Shown one piece after another: positions 37,064 through 45,585 of a stretch of 64,000 nt of DNA. Numbering within the stretch: the stretch's first letter is position 1; the number at the start of each line of letters is the position of its first letter. Under the pieces are notes generated by a model. That model did no database searches, was not told the origin of the DNA, and saw only the letters and a program-made list of their open reading frames with translations. The position numbers were made by a program, and so were the translations under genes. Source of the stretch: Micropterix aruncella (lineage: Eukaryota; Arthropoda; Insecta; Lepidoptera; Micropterigidae); the NCBI GenBank assembly GCA_944548615.1, contig OX155973.1, positions 6,411,326 to 6,475,325 of the forward strand, read 5' to 3'.

Positions 37064-37111
37064 AAAACATCAAATATTTCAAAATATTATTTTTTTACAT
37101 ATTTTATCTTT

Positions 37112-37280
37112 GCTTCATTGTAAATAATCCATTTAGGATTAAAGGTAAACTTTCCAACTAATAGGAAAGAGCTGACTGCTTCCTTTCATTGATGTGAGGG
37201 CATGTCACGCTTTTAGTTTTAATTTTTGTAAGTGGCTTTTATAATTATTTACTTTATAATCATCTATTTGATCAATGGAT
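37112..37280. repeat. Second copy of the local tandem duplication
   Basis: Matches 35396-35510 joined directly to 36212-36260, without the 0.7-kb insert. Confidence 0.8.
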
Positions 37281-37439
37281 TTTATTTAAGATTTACACAC
37301 ATTAAAATAGGTAGCATTAACAGTTTTGAGAACTTTAGGCTTAAAGCTACTTTATACGCAACTTGTACCCGATCGGTGCTAAAACCTTTAATATATAAAA
37401 CCTGTAAGATATTTATACAAAGTAACTAAGAATCAACAG

Positions 37440-37965
37440 GTACTTAAAATTACCAGCATTTATAAGCAATAATATTTGTTGCAGTAAGTGACCCGTTTCT
37501 TGGCGACTGACACTGAAGAAGTTTGATCACATATCGACCTTTCGTAGGCATACGGAGTGGCTCCCCTTTAGACGATGTCGTGTACTTCATTCAGTCATGC
37601 CTTCTTATTTGTATAATCTCTTCTCTTCGCTTTCATCCCATAGCCTTCCTTTACGCTCTCAGCAAAATATATTACTGGCTATATAGCATTCATCGACATG
37701 TCCAAGTCTTTTGCAGTGCAGGCGGCCCGAATACGGAACTCTGTGCCTTTGCCACTAAGACAACATGAAAACCCGATCGGGTTTAAATAATCTATTAAGA
37801 GACATTTACTTAATGTAAAATCATCCCCCCCCCCCCATTTCCTCCACTTGGTAATAGGCCCACTATGTTGTATTCTATTGAGTCTGTAATAACGTTTTTC
37901 TAACAAATACTGTTGAATTTTGTGAATTCAATAAATAATAAAAGCAACTTTCTATTTAAACGTAT
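37440..37965. repeat. Flank duplicated at 43055-43175, split by a retroposon tail
   Basis: 37440-37490 and 37912-37965 match continuous sequence at 43055-43175 ('aaaattaccagcattt', 'attcaataaataataaaagc'). The 0.42 kb between them contains an insertion whose end ('ggtaataggcccactatgtt' and AATAAC...CAAATA) matches a LINE 3' UTR at 61975-62070. A C run lies at 37827-37839. Confidence 0.6.
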
Positions 37966-37999
37966 GATATGAGTTTCATTTGTTCCGTATTGCCAGTAA

Positions 38000-39046
38000 T
38001 TATGCAGGGTGTATTGTCTTTGAATGTCTAATTAGGGCTGAACGATGTCCGAAGCTACGATCGCATTTTGCACATAGGTAATTCTTTAATTTTTCATGAA
38101 TAACCTCTAAATGCATTGTCAATGACCTTTTCGACGAAAATAAACGAGCACATTCTCCACACGTGTACTTTTTGATTTTCTTATGAATAGCATCCACATG
38201 TTTTTTCAAGTTTCCTAGCTCTGTAAAAGCAAGATTGCATTCTCCACATGAGTATTTCTTCAATTTCATGTGCACTGCGTTCAAGTGCTTCTTTAAACCT
38301 CCTTTCATTGTGAAAGTCCGTCCGCAATCCCCGCACGAGAATTTATTCCATTTATTATGAACTGCGTTCAAATGATTCTTCAAATTTCCTTTATCTGCAA
38401 AAGCTCGAGAGCATTCTGCACACGACAACTTTTTCAACTTTCTGTGGACTGTTTTTGAATGCTTTTTTAAACATCCCAGCTGAGAAAATGCACGATCGCA
38501 TTCTTCACACGGGTATTTCTTCAAGTTCTTATGAACTGCGTTTACGTGTTCTTTCAAATGCCCTTGCTGTGTGAAAGCTCGGTCGCATTCTACACATGAA
38601 TATTTCTTCAGTCTTCTATGAACTGAGTTCAGATGTATCTTTAAACTGCTTTTCCTTGTGAAAGCGCGGTTACATTCGCTACATGGAAATTCCTTTAACT
38701 TCAAATGAAAAGCAGTTATGTGTTGATTTAATTGACTCATATATAAAAAAACCCTGCCGCACATCGAACAACCATGTGATTTCACACATCCACTACTAGG
38801 TCCAATATTACTACTTCCAGATGGTCCATCTTCGATTGGTTCTGGCTTTATGTATCGAGTCTCAACTTCGTCGAATTCGAGCACATTCTCTCGTTCTTCT
38901 TGTTTTAAATCAATCAAAGAAGTCGAAAGGAAATCGTCGGAATCGACCTCCGTTTTAATAGCGACATCTTTTTCGATCTTGACAGTCACTTCGCTGCAAT
39001 CGTTTACAATTTTCTCACTCATCTTGTTATAAATAAAGTTACTCAT
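38000..39046 (-). CDS. ZNF1: nine-finger C2H2 zinc-finger protein
   Basis: A 348-residue single-exon protein, probably a nuclear DNA-binding regulator. Residues 1-90 are acidic and finger-free, with three Psi-K-x-E motifs of the SUMO-site type (VKIE, IKTE, IKPE). Nine fingers follow at about 92-345. All are C-x2-C-x12-H-x4-H, for example 'CVECDRAFTQQGHLKEHVNAVH'. The linker is not the usual TGEKP but 'xKLKKxx', and it recurs in ZNF2 and ZNF3. All Cys and His positions are present. A second ATG eight codons in (MSEK) aligns with the start of ZNF2 and may be the true start. There is no recognisable KRAB, ZAD or BTB domain. ZNF2 is its head-to-head paralogue. Target sites are unknown. Confidence 0.93.
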   Translation of the reverse strand: MSNFIYNKMSEKIVNDCSEVTVKIEKDVAIKTEVDSDDFLSTSLIDLKQEERENVLEFDEVETRYIKPEPIEDGPSGSSNIGPSSGCVKSHGCSMCGRVFLYMSQLNQHITAFHLKLKEFPCSECNRAFTRKSSLKIHLNSVHRRLKKYSCVECDRAFTQQGHLKEHVNAVHKNLKKYPCEECDRAFSQLGCLKKHSKTVHRKLKKLSCAECSRAFADKGNLKNHLNAVHNKWNKFSCGDCGRTFTMKGGLKKHLNAVHMKLKKYSCGECNLAFTELGNLKKHVDAIHKKIKKYTCGECARLFSSKRSLTMHLEVIHEKLKNYLCAKCDRSFGHRSALIRHSKTIHPA

Positions 39047-39340
39047 TAACTGCTTAAATGCGTTCTCTTCAATTTAACAGGTAAAGTTAGACGGTTGCAA
39101 CTGTGACGACACGACCTCGCGAAGGAACACGATTTGAAAGCTGTCACTTTTCTTGAAGTTACTATTTGATCATTTTGGCCAGTGTTGACATTTTATATTT
39201 TTAGATTAAAACTAATGCTCCAGTCAAACTAGACTATCTATGTAGCGCCGGGAGCTGGTTACACCGATAATATCAAAACCTATCTCTCTAGCTGGCGGCG
39301 ATAGAGCCCCGCCTGGAAGATGCAGGTGGGCGGGCATTTA
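39047..39340 (-). promoter_or_regulatory. ZNF1 upstream region, conserved with ZNF2 upstream
   Basis: Read on the minus strand, this segment matches 43855-44159 in order: a 'cctgca...ccaggc' and 'ctatcgccgcc' block, 'gtagtttgactggag', 'aagtgacagctttcaaatcg' and 'gcagttgcaa'. Conservation upstream of two paralogues suggests promoter plus 5' UTR, but it may only reflect recent duplication. No TATA box was identified with confidence. Confidence 0.6.
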
Positions 39341-39469
39341 GCCGAGGCAGAATACTGTTTCCTTTGTTTATTCAGGGTTTTATTGAGGAAATGCTTTTGA
39401 CTCGAAAATTAAATGTTTGCAAAGTATAACTTGACTTGACTCGAAAATTAAATGGGAGTTGCTTTTTCA

Positions 39470-41868
39470 TCGTGGTCGAGACAGGACGCGTTCCGGGCTG
39501 TCTCCCAGACTTATTTTTTATTGCCGTTTTGCCGTCGGGGTGGCACGATTTCGTAAACCGAGCGAAAAGACCCCAGTGAGCACAATGGAATCGGTACTTT
39601 TATTGGTGAAGGGGCTTAAGTGCGTCATTCTCGCGCAAGGTCTCCAAATAAAGGAGTTAACGTGTGAAATATGAGATTTAAAATCGCAATTTTCCTCGAA
39701 GTCTAAAGATGAGGGCAATAAACCCACAGGGACCAAGAGTGTACCATCTGAAACATTTCGAGCTAACCCGGAATGGGTGAATACTGGGCCGCGAGGAAAC
39801 AATAGCGGACGAGAAGAATTGAGAAATGCAACCGTGTTCACCCCAACAAAAAAAGTGCCATCGACATCTGCGTCGCTGTCGCACTCCGGGCGGGGTGATA
39901 AAATCGAGATGGCGAGCATGTCATCTGGAGAACAGCCAGCGGTAACTTACGAAGGCGCAAGCTCAGCGGACGAAAATGATTGGCATATTGGTGCGCTCTC
40001 GCAAAAGTCGTGCAGCCGATTCTAGGAAGATGCAAGAAAAAAGACACTAAATCGCCCAAATAGGAAATTCATTCAGGGCTCTGCCATAGACAATTTGATA
40101 GAGACTGTCGAGCCGATGAAATTTATTCATGCGTTTTCTTTCGGCTTCAACGTAACTGCCAAAAGATTAGAGGCATATTTAACGGAAAAGGAGAGTATTA
40201 AAATAGAGGTGGTTCAACCAACTGCTGAGGGCCTCTTTTAAAGTTGGAGTACCTGAAAGTGTACCTATTTGGTAGATTTTTGGATGGGAGTATGTGGCCA
40301 ATTGGTGCAAAGATTTAACCATATTGTTTTATTAATTAAACGTGATCCTCAGCCAGCTTTTACTGCGCGACTGCAGGTTAACGGGACAATATTTTTGGCG
40401 GATATTTATTATCTGAATGTTAGAGGTTTAAATTCAAAAATTGCTGAATTTAGAGACAACATCCTGATAAATGTTTATTTTGCAATTGCTGCTACCGAAA
40501 CTGGCCTGGGAGAATTAGTTCAAAGTCAAGAACTATTTTCTGGGTGCTACTCAGTATTTAGAGCTGATAGAAGTGATGGAAGAAAAGGAGGAGGAAGTTT
40601 ACTCGCCATTCGGAATGGAGTCGGTACTCTAGATGAGAGAGTGCCTACACTTGAATCTCACCCTGGAGCGGTGTGGATCAAATTGTTATATAAATCTCAA
40701 GTAGTGTTTGTATGTGTACTGTATTTTGCCACGAGAAGTGATCGTGACAAATGTATAATTTTTTTCAACACAGCGGAAGTGTATTTTAGAGACTACTACC
40801 TACCTAATTTAGTAATACTAGGGGATTTTAATTTTAATTCAGCACCTAATATAACTAGAATATAATTTAGTTTTAAACTTATTTAATTTAAAACAGATTA
40901 ATAATATTTTCAATTATCGAGGAGAATTATTAGACTTAGTTTTATGTAATTTACCGGCTTCGGAGGTAGTAAGGGAGGTGCCTTGTCTACTCGCCAACGA
41001 AGATAATTACCACTCTAGCTTATGCATAAATGTAGACGTAGAAAGATGCAGAGCTATAATTATTAATAAACAATTACAAAGGCGATGGGACTTCGTGGTA
41101 GCCCAGAATGTTTCACTAGTAAGTTGCGTTTGGCCGATTGGAGTATTGTTTACAAGAGTGGAGATTGCAACTCAGCTGTAGAGTCATTTTATGACATAAT
41201 TTATGCAGTGATGGACGAATGTTTTTCATGCATACCAAATAAAACGGCTGCAGTACGTAATTACCCTAGGTGGTTCACCTCGGAAATTAAAAATTAAATA
41301 TAAATGCCACAAACAGTGGAAAACAACGAAGGATAAACATATTTACAGCTTTTTTTCAGCTTGTCGGACGGAAGTGAAACGTTGCGTTAAAGTAGCGTTT
41401 GACGATTTTGTGCGTCAATCTGAAAGAGACATGCTATATAATTATAAAAATTTTTGGAAGTATATCCAAGCCACTAAAAAAAGTTCTTCCCATCCGGACA
41501 CTATGATATTTAATGGCAAAACGTTCAAAGGAGTCATAGAAATTTCTAAAGCCTTCGCAGAGTATTTTAAAACGGTATACAGCCCCTGCTCAATGTGGAT
41601 ACGCTCATTTGTGATACCGACAATAATGGACCTGTCTTCGACATCCCACAGAGACTTCGAATGAGGTAAATCGCGCATTTTCTAAAATGAGTTCCTAAAA
41701 ATCACTGGGTCCTGATAACATTCCACCTTTCCTGGTTAAACACTGCGCTTTGGCCCTACACGGACCTTTATCACATATTTTCAATATTAGCTTAAAATCA
41801 CAGTGCTTCCGCTCAAATGGCAGGTTACTCGTATTATACCCGTTCATAAACGTGTTCCTAAGAACGTA
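39470..41868 (+). pseudogene. LINE remnant, plus strand: gag-like ORF1 end and endonuclease
   Basis: Frames at 39777-40260 give a decayed ORF1 end ('MKFIHAFSFGFNVTAKRL', 'FKVGVPESV', 'GSMWPIGAKI'). 40380-40860 encodes an AP-endonuclease: 'YYLNVRGLNSKIAEFRD', a TET-like segment, 'LVILGDFNFNS'. 41374-41660 holds the linker region ('YKNFWKYIQATKKSS'). 41700-41868 reads 'SLGPDNIPPFLVKHC' and 'GPLSHIFNISLKS', the start of the reverse-transcriptase domain, then 'YPFINVF'. Several stops and frameshifts are present. The element resumes at 42836 after a second LINE inserted into it. Confidence 0.8.
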
Positions 41869-42835
41869 ATTTATTTATTTATTTATTTATTTATTTATTT
41901 TCAGGAAAACCAACAGCTAATTATAATTTAACAATGCCGGAGTAACATAGCAGAGAGCCAATTAAAGGTTTTCACGTTTAAATAACGTTGTAGAAACATA
42001 TGTGTTCTTTCAATTAAAGCTATCGATTAAGAATGCATCAAAAATTATTCAACAATGCTAAAAAATTCACTGTTCAGCCGCTGCCTAGCTGAGTTAACAC
42101 TCGTACAGAATAGATCAAAGTCAAAGCGTTTAATCATGTCATTGAAATTGTCACTTGTTCGCCACAGAAATGCATTTTGCCTATATTTGGTACCAGCATG
42201 AGGAACATGAAGAGCAGGGTTAAATCTATTGAGTTTGGAAGGAACATGGAGATTAATTTTATTTAGTAAGTCAGGACAGTTAATATTATTGGAGGTAATT
42301 TTTAGCAAAAAGGTTAAGTCTGCGGTTTCACGCCGCTTAATCAAGGGGAGGATATGAAATTTCTTGCATAAATTGAAATAGTTAGATGAGCTGTATGGGA
42401 TTTTCAGACGGAAGCAGAGATATTTCATGAACTTCATTTGAATGCGCTCGATTCTGTTTATATATTTGTCATAACAAGGGTTCCATACTTGAGATGCATA
42501 TTCCAAGATGCTTCTGACAAAAGTGCAGTAAAGGATCTTGAAAGTTTTAGCACGGTGAAAGCAAGCTGCACTCCTCATAACAAAACCTAAAGCTTTGGAA
42601 GCTTTAGAAACAATAGATTGAACGTGATTATCGAACAGTAGATGAGAATCATGAATGACACCAAGATCTTTAACCACGCTGCACCTCTGCAAGTTATGAA
42701 ATTTTAATGAGTATGAGGCTAGAGTAAATATTTTTTTACGGGTGTAGGTGACAACGGTGCACTTGGATGGATTGAGGTCAATTTTATTAGAGAGACAGTA
42801 ACTGTCCAATCTTGAAAGGTCATCGAGAACTACCT
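41869..42835 (-). mobile_element. 5'-truncated LINE inserted in antisense into the 39470 LINE
   Basis: The left edge is a (TTTA)n run (41869-41901), the 3' tail on the minus strand. The right edge abuts 'NYRPIS' coding of the plus-strand LINE. A short 'aacgtaat'/'aaggtaat' match at the two junctions may be the TSD. The coding is 42045-42809. Confidence 0.8.
42045..42809 (-). pseudogene. LINE reverse-transcriptase C-terminal half, open frame
   Basis: 254 residues without a stop. It opens just after the FADD box, in 'LDSYCLSNKIDLNPSKCTVV' (the reverse-transcriptase palm end), and then gives 'KDLGVIHDSHLLFDNHV' and 'YASQVWNPCYDKYINRIERI', typical of the Jockey/CR1 thumb. It ends 'RLNSEFFSIVE'. 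The catalytic core is missing, so the protein cannot be active, but the intact frame suggests a fairly recent insertion. A 32-bp sequence at its 5' edge is repeated in tandem with three mismatches ('ctgtccaatct...gagaactac'). Confidence 0.85.
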
Positions 42836-43050
42836 GTCCAATCTCAAAAGGTAATCGAGAACTACCGTCCCATCAGCGTTATTATGTACATTTGCAAAAT
42901 TATTCGAGTCTATTCTACACGAACGTATTTACTCATTCGCAGACACCTGGCTGTTGGAAAGCCAGCATGGATTCAGAAAGAAAAGGTCAACATGCACGAA
43001 TTTATTGTCATTGATAGAGGATGCCACTACCCAGGTAATTGACCTTACAC
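42836..43050 (+). pseudogene. Continuation of the plus-strand LINE: reverse-transcriptase motif
   Basis: 'VIENYRPISVI' and a decayed finger segment ('WIQKEKVNMHEFIVI') follow on from the 'RIIPVHK' end at 41868. This is the reverse-transcriptase block that normally follows 'vvPvfKsGd...'. Together with 39470-41868 it forms one dead element split by insertion. Confidence 0.75.
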
Positions 43051-43419
43051 AGGTACCTAATTAAAATTACCAGCATTTTGAAGTTATAATATTTCCTCCA
43101 GTAAGCACAGTATACAGTGTATGTTGAGTATTGTGAATTCAATCAATAATAAAAACAACTTTCTATTTGAACGGTAGGGATTAGCAACGATACTCAGAAT
43201 ATGAAATGACAATGTATAATTCTCAGTATAAAATGTAATTTTGTGTTCACAATACTTATTGTGACTTATGACTACTTATGACTAATATAATTCAAATAAT
43301 CATTCAATTCGCGTCTTTCATAATTAGCAGCATTTTATTGACGTATGTGAGCTCCACTGTCTGGATTAGTTCACGCGGTTTACGAGTATATAAAGAGCTC
43401 TATGTAATTAATTAATTCA

Positions 43420-43623
43420 ATAAGGTGCCTAAGCACCTAACATAAGGTGCCTAAGCACCTAACAATGAGTCCTGCCACAGGGCACAAAGCCCTGTGACGC
43501 CATATCCAGAAAGCCGGGCCAATAGGCCCGGCTCACGTGAAACCCCACGAAAAGGCAAAATGCCTAGTGGAAGATGTCACGGGCCTCTAGCAAGGCCCGT
43601 CGACAGATATCTGATTTGATTTG
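43420..43623 (+). mobile_element. Hairpin-rich short retroposon with 13-bp TSD
   Basis: Between ATTAATTAATTCA (43407-43419) and the same 13 bp (43624-43636) lie six small stem-loops in a row: 'ggtgcctaagcacc' twice, 'cagggcacaaagccctg', 'gccgggccaataggcccggc', 'aggcaaaatgcct' and 'cgggcctctagcaaggcccg'. It ends in a TGATT-repeat tail. The TSD and tail show retroposition; the hairpins look like a structured LINE 3' UTR or a SINE body. No coding. Confidence 0.8.
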
Positions 43624-43779
43624 ATTAATTAATTCACTTCGGTCACTCCTGTCATATCGTCTCTACTGGTAAGTCATATTTATAAATTAATTTTTAACAA
43701 TAATTAAATGGTTTAAATATTAATATGGTGTTTTATCTACACTCTGTTCACCACGAGGTATCAAGATATCCAGAATTAA

Positions 43780-44159
43780 GGGGTCTGGTCGTGTTAGTTT
43801 AAGACTCCGAATAAAAAACTAAAACAATGGAAACAGACTATTCTACCAAACGACGGCCGCGTGTCCGCTCGCCTGCATGTTCCAGGCGTCTCTATCGCCG
43901 CCACCTAGAGAGAGAATTTGATATTATTAGCGCTCGTTGCTAGGTAGTTTGACTGGAGTGTTAGTTTTCATCAAAAATATATAAATTTTCAAGACTGGCA
44001 ACAACCAAAATGATTTAATGGCAACTTTAAGAAAAGTGACAGCTTTCAAATCGCGTTCCTTCCCGAGTTTGTGTCGTTGCAGTTGCAATCGTTTAACTTT
44101 ACCTATTAAATTGAGTTAACGCATTTTATCAGTAAATCAGCCACTTTAATCATACGAAG
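43780..44159 (+). promoter_or_regulatory. ZNF2 upstream region, conserved with ZNF1 upstream
   Basis: Inverted match to 39047-39340 (blocks at 'ctatcgccgccacctagag', 'gtagtttgactggagtgtta', 'aagtgacagctttcaaatcg'). It ends at ATG 44160 in an 'aagATGA' context. Likely promoter plus 5' UTR; the transcription start is not determined. Confidence 0.55.
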
Positions 44160-45200
44160 ATGAGTGAGAAAATTAAGAACGATTACATCGGCAACATCGT
44201 CATGATTGAAGAAGATGTCGCTATTAAAACGGAAGCCGATTCTGAATATACAGATTCCAATATTCCTATAGTGAGCGATTTCATACCGAAGAAACGAGGA
44301 AATGTGCTTGAATTCGATGAAAATGAGACTCGATTCGTAAACCCAGAACCAATCGAAGGTGGACCATCTGGGAGTAGCAATATTGGTGATAATGCATCAA
44401 GTGGTGGGCGTGTTAAATCCCATGGTTGTCCGGAGTGTGGCAGGTTGTTTTCGTATAAAAGTGAATTAAATCGTCACGTCATTAGCGTTCATTTGAAATT
44501 AAAGAAATTTGTGTGTGGTGAATGTGATCGAGGTTTTTCCGAGAAAGGACATTTAAAAAGTCATTTAGATTCAGTTCACCGGAAGTCCAAGGAGTTCTCG
44601 TGTCGACAATGCGATCGATCATTTCCAAGGCAAAGTCATTTAAATGAGCATGTTGATGCAGTTCATAGTAAGTTGAGGTATTTTGTTTGTAGCGAATGTG
44701 ATCGCGCTTTCACAGTACAAAGATATTTAAAGAGACATTTGGACTCGGTCCATACGAAGCTAAAGAAATACTCATGTGGAGAATGTGAGCATGCTTTTAC
44801 AAAGAAAGAAAATTTAAAGGCACATTTAGAAACCGTTCATGGGAAATTGAAGGATTTCGCTTGTAACGAATGCGACCGTGCTTTCGCAAGGCAAGGAACT
44901 CTAAAGAGACACCTGGACTCAGTTCACAGGAAACTGAAGAAATACTCATGCGAAGAATGCGATCAGGCTTTTACACAGGAAGGGCATTTGAAAGGACACG
45001 TGGATGCGATCCATAAGAAAATAAAAAAGTACACGTGTGGGGGATGCGCTCGTTCATTTTCTTCGAAACAGACGTTGAACAGGCATTTAAATGTTGTCCA
45101 TGAGAAATTGAAGAATTATTCATGTGCAGAATGCAATCGTAGCTTCGGACAACGATCAAACATAGTTAGACATTTCACGAAAGTACACCCAGCAGAATAA
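44160..45200 (+). CDS. ZNF2: nine-finger C2H2 zinc-finger protein
   Basis: 346 residues, one exon, and the closest relative of ZNF1. The N-terminal 95 residues are acidic ('VAIKTEADSEYTDSN', 'VLEFDENETRFVNPEPIEGG'). Of the three K-x-E motifs in ZNF1 only IKTE is kept here: VKIE became VMIE and IKPE became VNPE. Nine complete C-x2-C-x12-H-x4-H fingers follow, for example 'CGECDRGFSEKGHLKSHLDSVH', joined by 'KLKKxx' linkers. The finger tips (DNA-contact positions) differ from ZNF1 at most fingers, so a different target sequence is likely. The protein ends HPAE. It starts at the ATG aligned with the second Met of ZNF1. Just downstream (45289) begins a large nested transposon. Confidence 0.94.
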   Translation: MSEKIKNDYIGNIVMIEEDVAIKTEADSEYTDSNIPIVSDFIPKKRGNVLEFDENETRFVNPEPIEGGPSGSSNIGDNASSGGRVKSHGCPECGRLFSYKSELNRHVISVHLKLKKFVCGECDRGFSEKGHLKSHLDSVHRKSKEFSCRQCDRSFPRQSHLNEHVDAVHSKLRYFVCSECDRAFTVQRYLKRHLDSVHTKLKKYSCGECEHAFTKKENLKAHLETVHGKLKDFACNECDRAFARQGTLKRHLDSVHRKLKKYSCEECDQAFTQEGHLKGHVDAIHKKIKKYTCGGCARSFSSKQTLNRHLNVVHEKLKNYSCAECNRSFGQRSNIVRHFTKVHPAE

Positions 45201-45585
45201 TTTATATTACTCTCTTACTCCTCGAAAACCTCTTATAAGAATTCTATTATAAACATTCTTGAGGTCAAATGATTACAAAACATTTGTAGGGGAGACCGGG
45301 GTTGGTTTGGACACGGGGATACAAAGAACAAAATCAAAAAATCAAAATCAAAATGTTCTTTATTCATATAGACACAATTAAATATTATTTTTAATTTATG
45401 TTCTTATGATGCGTCCAAGCCTTACTCCCAAGCCGTTTTGTCATTTACATAATCAGATATTGTATAGTATGCTTTTTTATACAATTTTGCTTTGATGGTG
45501 GCTTTAAACTTATTTACAGATAGTTCTCTAATAGTATGAGGAAGTTTGTTATAGAAGCGTATACATTGTCCCAAAAAAGAATTGC

